Below the pieces are notes generated by a model, which searched no databases, was not told the DNA's origin, and was given only the letters and a program-made list of their open reading frames with translations. A DNA stretch of 23,824 nucleotides from an uncultured Oscillospiraceae bacterium (GTDB lineage Bacteria > Bacillota > Clostridia > Oscillospirales > Ruminococcaceae): contig USLH01000009.1 in NCBI GenBank assembly GCA_900555435.1, positions 1-23,824 on the forward strand. Reading direction: 5' to 3'. Both the position numbers and the translations under genes were made by a program. Below are positions 7,353-14,470 of the stretch, piece by piece; the first letter of the stretch is position 1, and the number at the start of each line of letters is the position of its first letter.

Positions 7353-9125
7353 ATGAAAAAGAATCAGAAGCAGGGCGGGATCCGGACGGCTGCGCCACGG
7401 ATCGCCGGATATATGAAGTCCCAGATGGGGATCCTGATCGTAGCGCTGGTTTTGGCGGCGCTGAGTGCTGTTTTGACGATCATCGGGCCGGATAAGATCG
7501 GGCGGATGGCGACCATCATGTCCGACGGGCTGTTTACGGGCATCGATTTGGGCGCCATCGCACAGGTCGGGATCTTCCTTGCGGTGATCTATCTGCTCAG
7601 CGCCCTGTTCGGGTTTACGCAGCACTACATCATGTCGGTGGTCACCCTGAAAATGTCCTATAAAATGCGGGGCGAGCTTTCCGCAAAGATCAACCGGGTG
7701 CCCCAGAAATATTTCAATACCACCTCTCAGGGCGATGTTTTAAGCCGGATCACCAACGACGTGTCCACGCTGCAGCAGGGGCTGACCAACAGCCTTCCCA
7801 CCATCATCAGCGCCGCTACTCAGTTCGTAGGGTGCCTCATCATGATGTTCGTCACCGAGTGGCGGCTGGCGCTGATCTCTTTAGGGGTCACGCTGGTGGG
7901 GATGGTGCTGACGGTGCTCATTCTTTCCAAATCCCAGCGGTACTTCGCCGCCCGGCAGAAGAGCTTGGGTGAGCTGAACGGCTATGTGGAGGAGATGTAC
8001 TCCGGTCATGAGGTCGTCCGGATCAGCCGTGCCAACCGGAAGGTGGGCGAGAAGTTTGACGGCCTCAACAAAGAGGTGTACGACGCAAACTGGAAGTCCC
8101 AGTTCCTGTCGGGGATCATGCAGCCCATGATGAACGTCATCGGCAACGTGGCGTATGTGGCGGTGTGTGTCTTCGGTTCCATCCTCGCCATTAACGGCAC
8201 CATCGAATTCGGCGTGATCGTTTCCTTTATTTTATACGTCCGGCTGTTTACCTCTCCCCTGACCCAGATTGCACAGGGCATGACGAATATGCAGACGGTG
8301 TCCGCTTCTGCCCACCGGATCTTCGACTTCTTAGAAAGCGAGGAGTTGTCCGATGAAAGCGGGAAGACGGAGGAGCTGCCGGATGTCAAGGGACAGGTGA
8401 GCTTTGAGCACGTCCGGTTCAGCTATCCGGATGCGCCGGAGAAGATCATCATCAAGGATTTCTCCGCTGACGTCCATCCGGGGCAGAAGGTGGCCATCGT
8501 CGGGCCTACCGGTGCGGGGAAGACCACTATGGTGAATCTGCTGATGCGGTTTTTCGAGATAAACGGCGGGCAGATCCGGATCGACGGAGTGCCCATTGGG
8601 AACATGAAACGGGAAGACGTCCACAAGCTCTTCGGCATGGTTCTGCAGGATACCTGGCTGTTTGAAGGAACGGTCCGGGAGAACCTTGTTTACAACATGG
8701 AAGGGATCACTGACGAGCAGTTAGAGCGGGTCTGCAAGGCCTGCGGACTTGACAAGTTCGTCCATTCGCTGCCGGAGGGCTTTAATACGGTGCTTTCGGA
8801 GAGCACCAGCATTTCCGCCGGGCAGAAGCAGCTGCTGACCATTGCAAGGGCCATGCTGCAAAATGCGCCGATGCTGATCTTAGACGAAGCCACCTCTTCG
8901 GTGGACACCCGGACGGAGCTTCTGATCCAGCGAGCCATGGATGAGCTGACCAAGGGGCGCACCAGCTTCGTGATCGCCCACCGGCTGTCCACTATCAAAA
9001 ACGCCGACCTGATCCTGGTCATGCGGGAAGGCGATGTGGTGGAAAGCGGCACCCACAAGGAGCTGATGGCCAAAGGCGGCTTCTACGCTGAGCTTTATAA
9101 CAGCCAGTTTGAGCAGGCGTCCTGA
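7353..9125 (+). CDS. Heterodimeric ABC exporter, catalytic half-transporter (BmrD/TM288-like)
   Basis: A 590-residue half-transporter with a six-helix membrane domain and an ATPase. Walker A is GPTGAGKTT (384-392). Walker B is MLILDE (507-512) with the catalytic Glu512 retained, and the H-loop is His543 (IAHRLST). The signature is altered to ISAGQKQL (from 487). This complements the upstream subunit: its Walker site with the partner's intact signature makes the active site, and its weak signature faces the partner's degenerate site. ATG 7353 is preferred because GGAGGG ends at 7346, giving 6-nt spacing; ATG 7347 would abut it. The stop-to-start gap to the first half is 12 bp, and a terminator follows. 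Confidence 0.93.
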   Translation: MKKNQKQGGIRTAAPRIAGYMKSQMGILIVALVLAALSAVLTIIGPDKIGRMATIMSDGLFTGIDLGAIAQVGIFLAVIYLLSALFGFTQHYIMSVVTLKMSYKMRGELSAKINRVPQKYFNTTSQGDVLSRITNDVSTLQQGLTNSLPTIISAATQFVGCLIMMFVTEWRLALISLGVTLVGMVLTVLILSKSQRYFAARQKSLGELNGYVEEMYSGHEVVRISRANRKVGEKFDGLNKEVYDANWKSQFLSGIMQPMMNVIGNVAYVAVCVFGSILAINGTIEFGVIVSFILYVRLFTSPLTQIAQGMTNMQTVSASAHRIFDFLESEELSDESGKTEELPDVKGQVSFEHVRFSYPDAPEKIIIKDFSADVHPGQKVAIVGPTGAGKTTMVNLLMRFFEINGGQIRIDGVPIGNMKREDVHKLFGMVLQDTWLFEGTVRENLVYNMEGITDEQLERVCKACGLDKFVHSLPEGFNTVLSESTSISAGQKQLLTIARAMLQNAPMLILDEATSSVDTRTELLIQRAMDELTKGRTSFVIAHRLSTIKNADLILVMREGDVVESGTHKELMAKGGFYAELYNSQFEQAS

Positions 9126-9138
9126 TTTGGAAAATGAG

Positions 9139-9172
9139 AGCCCCCGGAAGAGAGATCTTCCGGGGGCTTTTG
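9139..9172. terminator. Terminator after the MarR-ABC operon
   Basis: AGCCCCCGGAAG (9139-9150) pairs perfectly with CTTCCGGGGGCT (9157-9168) across a 6-nt loop, followed by TTTTGCG. It lies between convergent genes and may also slow the minus-strand gene ending at 9177. Confidence 0.9.
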
Positions 9173-9176
9173 CGTC

Positions 9177-9971
9177 TTATTTTTCCGGCAGCCGGGAAAG
9201 ACGGTCGTGAAGGGCTTTGATGTGAGCGGGGGAAGCGCCGCAGCAGCCGCCCAAATAGGAAACGAAGGAAGCCGCCGGAAGAAGGGCTTCGGCGAAGGCT
9301 TCGGGAGAAAGGGAAGCGTCAGAAAGACCGGTATTGGGCTTGAAAAGCAAGGGAAGATCCGTCTGCTCCCGGAAACGGCGGATCAGGGGGAGGGCGGAAG
9401 CGGGGCCGTCGGAGCAGTTGATACCGACGGCATCCGGCGGGTCGGGAAGAAGGAGGGAGAGAGCTTCCTCCGGGGTCTGACCGGCCGGGGTCTTCCCGTT
9501 TTTGGAGAAGGTCAGGGAGGCGAAAACGGGAACGCTGAAGGAACGGGCAAATGCGGCTGCGGCAGCAAGGAGCCGGGCGTCGGTGAAGGTCTCAAAGAGG
9601 ATAAGATCCGCTCCGGCACGGACGCCGGCGGCGAGAGGGGAAGCGTAAAGCTCCGGCAGCTCTTCCGGAGAAAGCGGGGAAAAGGGCGGACCCATGGAAA
9701 GGGCAACAGCTCCGTTTCCGGCGGCTTGTTTTGCAAGGCTTACACCGGCAGTCACGACCTCCTCCGGGGAAGGGCCGTCTTTGGGAAGGGCCTGTGCGTG
9801 GGCGCAGAAGGTATTGGAGAGAAGGATCTGCGCTCCGGCGGAGCGGAATTCCCGATGGAGGGAAAAAACCAGTTCCGGCTCCTCCGTATTCAAAAGACAG
9901 GGGAGGGAGCGGCGGGCGGAACGCTGCCAGAGGGCAGTACCCATTCCGCCGTCTAAGAGGATCGGGGGCAT
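9177..9971 (-). CDS. Homocysteine S-methyltransferase family protein (short)
   Basis: A 264-residue protein with the zinc-dependent homocysteine-binding barrel of MmuM/BhmT and the N-terminal module of MetH. It has the opening LLDGGMGT, SNTF (about residue 52), and the zinc ligands in GINCS (Cys186) and GGCCG (Cys243 and Cys244). It therefore probably transfers a methyl group to homocysteine (or a related thiol) to give methionine. The donor, for example S-methylmethionine or a corrinoid protein, cannot be determined. It is about 40-50 residues shorter than typical MmuM. The start is ATG 9971 with GAAAGGAG at good spacing. It follows the pseudogene on the same strand and shares no obvious operon with an intact gene. 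Confidence 0.88.
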   Translation of the reverse strand: MPPILLDGGMGTALWQRSARRSLPCLLNTEEPELVFSLHREFRSAGAQILLSNTFCAHAQALPKDGPSPEEVVTAGVSLAKQAAGNGAVALSMGPPFSPLSPEELPELYASPLAAGVRAGADLILFETFTDARLLAAAAAFARSFSVPVFASLTFSKNGKTPAGQTPEEALSLLLPDPPDAVGINCSDGPASALPLIRRFREQTDLPLLFKPNTGLSDASLSPEAFAEALLPAASFVSYLGGCCGASPAHIKALHDRLSRLPEK

Positions 9972-10000
9972 AAAAGGCTCCTTTCGGGGGGAGATATTTG

Positions 10001-10520
10001 TTAGGATGCGCAGAAACGCGCGGAAGATCGGGAAAACCGATGCTTACCGATCTTGCCGATCAGCACGACGATCCCGGCGACCGCAAAGGAGAAGATCAGA
10101 TAAAGGACGGTGGCAAGGCTGCGTTTTGTTAAAACGGCTTTCACATAGGGGAACGTCTTCCATACCCTTGGATGCGCCAGATCTTGCTGTAGCCGACCCA
10201 TAGGCGGTCGAGGACGATCCCGTCAAACCAGTTGGCAACCATGAGAAAAAGAGCGGACTGGAGATAGGCGGTTTTAAAATCCTTCACACGGTTCCTGAGA
10301 GAGGATCAGGACGATCAAAAGAAAAAGGCAGAGGGCGAGGGTGAAGCGTTTCCCCCCTTTTTCATGGCGGTGTCTTTTTCGGTCAGACCCCGTTTCTGGG
10401 CTTCGTCGATGTAGGCTTGGGGTAGAAATAGATGCAGTTTAAACCGTCGTTTTTTACGGCGCACCTGACCAGCAGGAAAAACAGCAGGCAGCAGCCCAGA
10501 ACTTGGAAGCAGAGCAGCAT
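10001..10520 (-). pseudogene. Frameshifted membrane protein (about 170 residues if intact)
   Basis: Reading the minus strand from ATG 10520 gives a hydrophobic N-terminus (MLLCFQVLGCCLLFFLLV), then CIYFYPKP, after which the frame breaks. Coherent protein continues in other frames: YIDEAQKRGLTEKD, then FTLALCLFLLIVLIL, then KDFKTAYLQSALFLMV with NWFDGIVLDRLWVG, then GMEDV, then KAVLTKRSLATVLYLIFSF to a stop at 10001. At least five one-base lesions are needed, near 10412-10416, 10352-10357, 10296-10305, 10163-10168 and 10148-10151. The assembled product would be a small protein with about four membrane segments. I recall similar uncharacterised clostridial proteins but give no function. All neighbours are intact, so sequencing error alone is unlikely. 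Confidence 0.8.
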
Positions 10521-10600
10521 GAAAAAGATCTCTTTTCGGGTGTTTGGTTCTTTTTTATTGTAGCACAAGGAAACGACCGCTTCAAGCCATTTTGAACAGC

Positions 10601-10655
10601 AAAAGGCGCACGGGCTGTCCTCTGCAAGGGAGAAAGTCCGTGCACCTTTTTGGCT
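10601..10655. terminator. Terminator downstream of htpG
   Basis: AAAAGGCGCACGG (10601-10613) pairs with CCGTGCACCTTTT (10638-10650), 13 bp with one mismatch and a 24-nt loop. T-rich tracts are present on both strands. It lies 20 bp beyond the htpG stop. Confidence 0.68.
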
Positions 10656-10670
10656 TTTTAAGAAACCCGG

Positions 10671-12569
10671 TCAGCGGGTCATCAGATCGCAGATGGAGTT
10701 GGAGAACGCCACAGGATCCTCAATGGGCAGCCCTTCGATGAGCAGCGCCTGGGTGTAAAGCAGGTCAGAATAGGTTTTGAGCTTTTCCGGATCCTCGGCG
10801 AAGAGTTTTTTCAGAGTCTCAAAGATGGGGTGGCCGGAGTTGATCTCAAGAACGCGCTCGGCCTGCACCTTCTGGTCGCCGGGCATGGTGTTCAGAACCT
10901 TTTCCATCTCGATGGAGACGCCGCCGTCAGAGCTGAGGCAGACGGGATGGCTCTTCAAGCGGGTGGAGAGACGGACGTCCTTGACCTTGCCGTTCAAAGC
11001 GTCCTTCATCAGGCGGAGCAGTTCTTTGTTCTCCTCGGATTTTTCCTTGACCGATTCGGTTTCGGCGGCATCGTCGATCCCCAGCTCCTTATCGGAGGCG
11101 GAGCGGAACTCCTTGCCGTCAAATTCCCGCATCATCCGGAGGGCGAACTCGTCCACGTCGTCGGTGCAGTAGAGGATCTCGTAGCCGTGATCCCGGAGCA
11201 GTTCGGTCTGGGGCAGGCGGTCGATCTTCCCGACGCTTTCGCCGCAGGCGTAGTAGATGTACTTCTGGTCTTCCTTCATGCGGGACTTGTATTCTTCCAG
11301 AGTGACCAGCTTCTTCTCCGAAGAGGAGTAGAAGAGGAGCAGATCCTGCAGGACGTTCTTGTTGACGCCGTAGCCGCTGTAAACGCCGTATTTGAGGGTC
11401 AGGCCAAAGCTCTTATAGAAGGTCTCGTACTTTTCCCGGTCGTTCTGGAGCATGGATTTCAGCTCGGATTTGATCTTCTTCTGAAGTCGATCGGCGATGA
11501 GCTTTAACTGGCGGTCGTGCTGAAGCATTTCCCGGGAGATGTTCAGAGACAGATCCTGAGAGTCCACCAGACCTCTTACAAAGCTGAAATAATCGGGGAG
11601 CAGATCCGGGCACTTGTCCATGATAAGGACACCGCTGGCATAGAGTTGAAGCCCTTTTTCATACTCTTTGGTGTAGAAGTCGAAGGGGGGCTTGGAGGGG
11701 ATGAAGAGGAGAGCGTTATAGGTGGCGGTGCCTTCGGTGCTGGAGTGGATCACGGCAAGCGGATCCTGATAGTCAAAGAATTTCTCTTTGTAGAACCGGT
11801 TGTAATCCTCGGGCTTTAACTCGCTTTTGTTCTTCCGCCAGATGGGAACCATGCTGTTTAAGGTCTCCATTTCCGTGTAGGTTTCGTACTCGGCGGGCTT
11901 TTCGTCGGTGCCGGTGCCTTCCTTCATCCGGCTCTTTTCCACCTCCATGCGGATGGGGTAGCGGACGTAGTCGGAGTATTTTTTGACAAGGCTCTGGATC
12001 CGGTAGGAGTCTAAGAACTCGTCATAGTTTTCCTCTTCGGTGTTTGCTTTGATGCTTAAGGTAATGTCGGTGCCGTGGGAGGCTTTTTCAGCTTCGGTGA
12101 TGGTGTAGCCGTCAGCGCCGGTGGATTCCCACTTCCACGCTTTGTCGGAGCCGTAGGGCTTGGTGAGGACGGTGACTTTATCGCTGACCATGAAGGCGGA
12201 ATAGAAGCCGACGCCGAACTGGCCGATGATGTCGATGTCTTCCTTTTCTTCGGCGTCCTTTTTGAATTTTAAGGAACCGCTCTGAGCGATGGTGCCCAGG
12301 TTGTTTTCCAGTTCTTCAGAGGTCATGCCGATACCGTTATCGGAAACGGTCAGAGTCCGGGCCTCCTTGTCGGCGGTCAGGGTGATGGCGAAATCGTCCC
12401 GGTTCAGCCCGGAGATGCCGTCGGTGAGGGCTTTATAATAAAGTTTGTCGATGGCGTCGCTGGCGTTGGAGATCAGTTCCCGGAGGAAGATCTCCCGATG
12501 TGTATAAATGGAGTGGATCATCATGTCCAACAGACGCTTGGATTCTGCTTTGAACTGTTTCTTGGCCAT
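10671..12569 (-). CDS. htpG: Molecular chaperone HtpG (Hsp90)
   Basis: A 632-residue cytoplasmic Hsp90, close to the usual bacterial length. The GHKL ATP-binding domain shows LISNASDAIDKL, DNGIGM, GQFGVGFYSAFMVSD and GTDITL. The middle domain contains FVRGLVDSQDLSLNISREMLQ, and a C-terminal dimerisation region follows. The start is ATG 12569 (MAKKQFKAESKRLL), with AAGGAAGG upstream. The open frame runs on to a TTG at 12608, but that lies inside the CIRCE element and is rejected. Its own promoter and a perfect CIRCE site imply HrcA-controlled heat-shock induction. This is unlike B. subtilis, where htpG is a class III gene without CIRCE. Confidence 0.97.
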   Translation of the reverse strand: MAKKQFKAESKRLLDMMIHSIYTHREIFLRELISNASDAIDKLYYKALTDGISGLNRDDFAITLTADKEARTLTVSDNGIGMTSEELENNLGTIAQSGSLKFKKDAEEKEDIDIIGQFGVGFYSAFMVSDKVTVLTKPYGSDKAWKWESTGADGYTITEAEKASHGTDITLSIKANTEEENYDEFLDSYRIQSLVKKYSDYVRYPIRMEVEKSRMKEGTGTDEKPAEYETYTEMETLNSMVPIWRKNKSELKPEDYNRFYKEKFFDYQDPLAVIHSSTEGTATYNALLFIPSKPPFDFYTKEYEKGLQLYASGVLIMDKCPDLLPDYFSFVRGLVDSQDLSLNISREMLQHDRQLKLIADRLQKKIKSELKSMLQNDREKYETFYKSFGLTLKYGVYSGYGVNKNVLQDLLLFYSSSEKKLVTLEEYKSRMKEDQKYIYYACGESVGKIDRLPQTELLRDHGYEILYCTDDVDEFALRMMREFDGKEFRSASDKELGIDDAAETESVKEKSEENKELLRLMKDALNGKVKDVRLSTRLKSHPVCLSSDGGVSIEMEKVLNTMPGDQKVQAERVLEINSGHPIFETLKKLFAEDPEKLKTYSDLLYTQALLIEGLPIEDPVAFSNSICDLMTR

Positions 12570-12597
12570 TGTGATGCAGCCTTCCTTTTGAAATATT

Positions 12598-12624
12598 TTA
12601 GCACTCAAATAATATGAGTGCTAA
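12598..12624 (-). promoter_or_regulatory. CIRCE element (HrcA operator) of htpG
   Basis: TTAGCACTC, nine bases, then GAGTGCTAA: an exact match to the CIRCE consensus. It sits in the htpG leader, just downstream of the predicted transcription start and 28 bp before the ATG. HrcA itself is not in the window. Confidence 0.95.
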
Positions 12625-12633
12625 CTAATATTC

Positions 12634-12662
12634 AGTATAAAACCTTTCCGGAAGAAAATCAA
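12634..12662 (-). promoter_or_regulatory. htpG promoter
   Basis: On the minus strand, TTGATT (12657-12662) and TATACT (12634-12639) are separated by 17 bp. The predicted start near 12627 places CIRCE right at the beginning of the transcript. The -35 hexamer lies in the loop of the terminator hairpin at 12641-12680. Confidence 0.85.
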
Positions 12663-12680
12663 GAGAGAACCGGAAAGGTT
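12641..12680 (-). terminator. Terminator of the PAP2 gene, overlapping the htpG promoter
   Basis: A perfect 11-bp stem: AACCTTTCCGG (12641-12651) with CCGGAAAGGTT (12670-12680), 18-nt loop. On the minus strand it is followed by TTTTATAC. It lies 21 bp after the PAP2 stop codon, and the run after the stem merges into the htpG -10 box. Confidence 0.78.
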
Positions 12681-12701
12681 GATTGAAAATTTACAAAATG
12701 T

Positions 12702-13253
12702 TCATATTTGTGGCTTCCTGAAAACGGTTTTCCAGAGAAAGGTCCCGAGCCAGATGCCGGCCGCTCCGGAAAGGCAGCCCAAAACAGCACCCGCCAGAAC
12801 GTCAGCGGGATAGTGGACGTAGAGATAGAGCCGGGAAAAGGCGATGAGAAGGGCAGTGATCCATGCAGCGGCACCCAGCTTCCGGCTCCGGTGGAAAAGG
12901 ACAAGGGCGGCGGCAAAGGAGGCGGCGGTGTGGCCGGATGGGAAGGAATAATCCTTAGGGGCGGAGATCAGGAGGTCCTTAAAGCCATTTGCTTCAAAGG
13001 GGCGGATCCGACCGATAAGAGGTTTTAAAACGGCGCTTCCGATCAGGGTGGCGACGCCTAAAGCCAGCAGCATCTGCACGCCGGCTTTTCGCCATTTCGG
13101 AAGGAACAGAAGGATGACAGCAGTCACGATCCAGAGGATCCCCACGTTTCCAAGAGCAGTGATCCACGGCATGACAGCATCGCCGAAGGGGTTGTGGAGG
13201 TGCTCTGCGATCCAATTGAGGATGACGTTGTCCAGCTGCAGAATCTGTTCCAA
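12702..13253 (-). CDS. PAP2-family phosphatase (possible undecaprenyl-diphosphate phosphatase)
   Basis: A 183-residue membrane phosphatase with all three PAP2 signature blocks: KPLIGRIRP, SFPSGHTA, and SRLYLYVHYPADVLAGA. Both catalytic histidines (PSGH and the H of VHYPAD) are present. Several hydrophobic helices surround them. Such enzymes remove phosphate from lipid phosphates, for example recycling the undecaprenyl carrier for cell-wall synthesis. The substrate here is inferred only from the family. The start is assigned to TTG 13253 (MEQILQLDN) because AAAGGAG lies about 10 nt upstream. The longer open frame to 13310 has no ribosome binding site and crosses the promoter at 13282-13310. 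The gene is transcribed alone and divergently from the kinase-like gene. Confidence 0.9.
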   Translation of the reverse strand: MEQILQLDNVILNWIAEHLHNPFGDAVMPWITALGNVGILWIVTAVILLFLPKWRKAGVQMLLALGVATLIGSAVLKPLIGRIRPFEANGFKDLLISAPKDYSFPSGHTAASFAAALVLFHRSRKLGAAAWITALLIAFSRLYLYVHYPADVLAGAVLGCLSGAAGIWLGTFLWKTVFRKPQI

Positions 13254-13281
13254 AATGCGTCGGCTCCTTTGTTTTTTCTCA

Positions 13282-13310
13282 AGTATACCGGCTTTGTTAG
13301 GGAAAAACAA
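13282..13310 (-). promoter_or_regulatory. PAP2 gene promoter
   Basis: On the minus strand, TTGTTT (13305-13310) and TATACT (13282-13287) are 17 bp apart. The leader to the TTG start is about 25 nt. Confidence 0.75.
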
Positions 13311-13373
13311 GAGAGTGTATGTAAATTTTTTGCCGGATGATTGTAGCAGATGTATAAATTAGAATAAAAACAC

Positions 13374-13402
13374 TTGACAATACTGTGAATAACAACTATA
13401 AT
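13374..13402 (+). promoter_or_regulatory. Consensus sigma-A promoter of the kinase-like gene
   Basis: An exact TTGACA (13374-13379), a 17-bp spacer and an exact TATAAT (13397-13402). This is the best promoter in the window and predicts strong constitutive expression. The AAAGGAG ribosome binding site follows. Confidence 0.93.
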
Positions 13403-13437
13403 AAAAATACATCCTACCCGATAAAGGAGCGATCTGT

Positions 13438-14079
13438 ATGGCAATGGAAACAGTCATCACCATCAGCAGACAATATGGAAGCGGCGGCCGGTTCATTGGC
13501 CGGAAGCTGGCGGAGGCCCTCGGGATCCCGTTTTATGATAAGGAGCTCATTACCATGGCGGCGGAAGAAAGCGGCATGAGCAAGGAGCTGTTTGAAAAAG
13601 CCGATGAAAAGGCGGGGAGCAGCCTGCTTTATACCCTTTCCATGAACTCCTACCTGCTTCACGGCATGGCGGGAGTGCCGGATCTCCCTTTGAACGACAA
13701 GGTTTTTCTGATCCAGTCGGAAATGATCCGGAAGGTCGCCGACAAAGGACCCTGCGTCATCGTAGGACGGTGTGCGGACTATGTGCTGCGGGAAAAGGAA
13801 AATTGCTTAAACGTCTATATTTACTCGGATCTGGACGACCGGGTGGCCCGGGCAACGACGTATTATGGCCTCTCACCGGAGCGGGCAAGGGAGCAGATGC
13901 AGAAAATGGATAAGAAGCGGGCTTCCTATTATAACTTCTACACCAACCTGAAATGGGGACGGGCAGAAAACTACGACCTGTCTTTAAACAGTGCAAAGGT
14001 CGGGATCGACGGCTGTGTGGACGTGATCCGTGCCTTTGCAGTACGGATGGAAGCCGTTGCTGCGGAAAAGAAAGCATAA
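13438..14079 (+). CDS. Cytidylate kinase-like family protein
   Basis: A 213-residue cytoplasmic protein of the cytidylate-kinase-like P-loop family. It begins METVITISRQYGSGGRFIGRKLAEALGIPFYDKELI, matching the modified nucleotide-binding loop GSGGRxIG seen in this family. VIVGRCADYVLRE and a mid-protein DLDDRVAR follow. The family resembles Cmk but is often separate from the canonical housekeeping enzyme, and its substrate is not established. The start is ATG 13438, with AAAGGAG 8 nt upstream; the second Met at codon 3 is less well placed. It is a single-gene unit with a consensus promoter and its own terminator. Confidence 0.9.
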   Translation: MAMETVITISRQYGSGGRFIGRKLAEALGIPFYDKELITMAAEESGMSKELFEKADEKAGSSLLYTLSMNSYLLHGMAGVPDLPLNDKVFLIQSEMIRKVADKGPCVIVGRCADYVLREKENCLNVYIYSDLDDRVARATTYYGLSPERAREQMQKMDKKRASYYNFYTNLKWGRAENYDLSLNSAKVGIDGCVDVIRAFAVRMEAVAAEKKA

Positions 14080-14094
14080 AAGAATCGGAACGAC

Positions 14095-14128
14095 AAAACG
14101 CCTCCTGTGCCAACAGGAGGCGTTTTCT
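14095..14128 (+). terminator. Terminator of the kinase-like gene
   Basis: AAAACGCCTCCTG (14095-14107) pairs perfectly with CAGGAGGCGTTTT (14114-14126) around a 6-nt loop, 15 bp after the stop. Confidence 0.92.
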
Positions 14129-14391
14129 ATGGAAGGAGGAGTTTTTTGAAGCGGTTTACCAAGCACTGGATCGGATGGGGGATTTCTGATCGGGTGATTT
14201 CGGAAGGAGATCCGGGAATTTAGGAAGCGTTTGCGGCGGGGTTTTGGTGATCCAACGAATGGCGGGCTCGGAAGGGGCGGAAAAATGGAGCGGGTGGCTT
14301 TGCTTCCTTGCGGTCTCTCAGGGGGTGCTGTTTCCGGTGTTCACGGTTTTTCCGCCGGAGACCGGGCTGTTTGCTCTTCCGGGATAAGGGG
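14129..14391. other. Intergenic DNA, possible gene relics only
   Basis: Between the kinase terminator and the MATE promoter I see no intact gene. Two short stretches look faintly coding: EEFFEAVYQALDRMGDF ending near 14189, and a 42-codon frame 14259-14387 (MAGSEGAEKWSGWLCFL and onward, then FPVFTVFPPETGLFALPG). Neither has a convincing ribosome binding site or a family I recognise. Confidence 0.4.
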
Positions 14392-14420
14392 TTGACTTTT
14401 GTCCGAGGTTGTGGTAGACT
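14392..14420 (+). promoter_or_regulatory. Probable promoter of the MATE-MarR operon
   Basis: TTGACT (14392-14397) and TAGACT (14415-14420) are spaced by 17 bp, about 44 bp before the ribosome binding site region of the MATE gene. The -10 is a partial match. Confidence 0.68.
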
Positions 14421-14470
14421 TCCAAAGTACGATTTCGGATATTCTTATCTTTACCGGAGGAACTTTTTTC

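Noticed and set aside
9207..9956. 249-codon plus-strand frame opposite the homocysteine methyltransferase
   Set aside because: Gly/Arg-rich shadow; the minus-strand protein has the three zinc-ligand cysteines.
12570..12608. Upstream TTG start for htpG
   Set aside because: It lies within the CIRCE element and would add 13 residues not found in HtpG proteins; ATG 12569 has a ribosome binding site.
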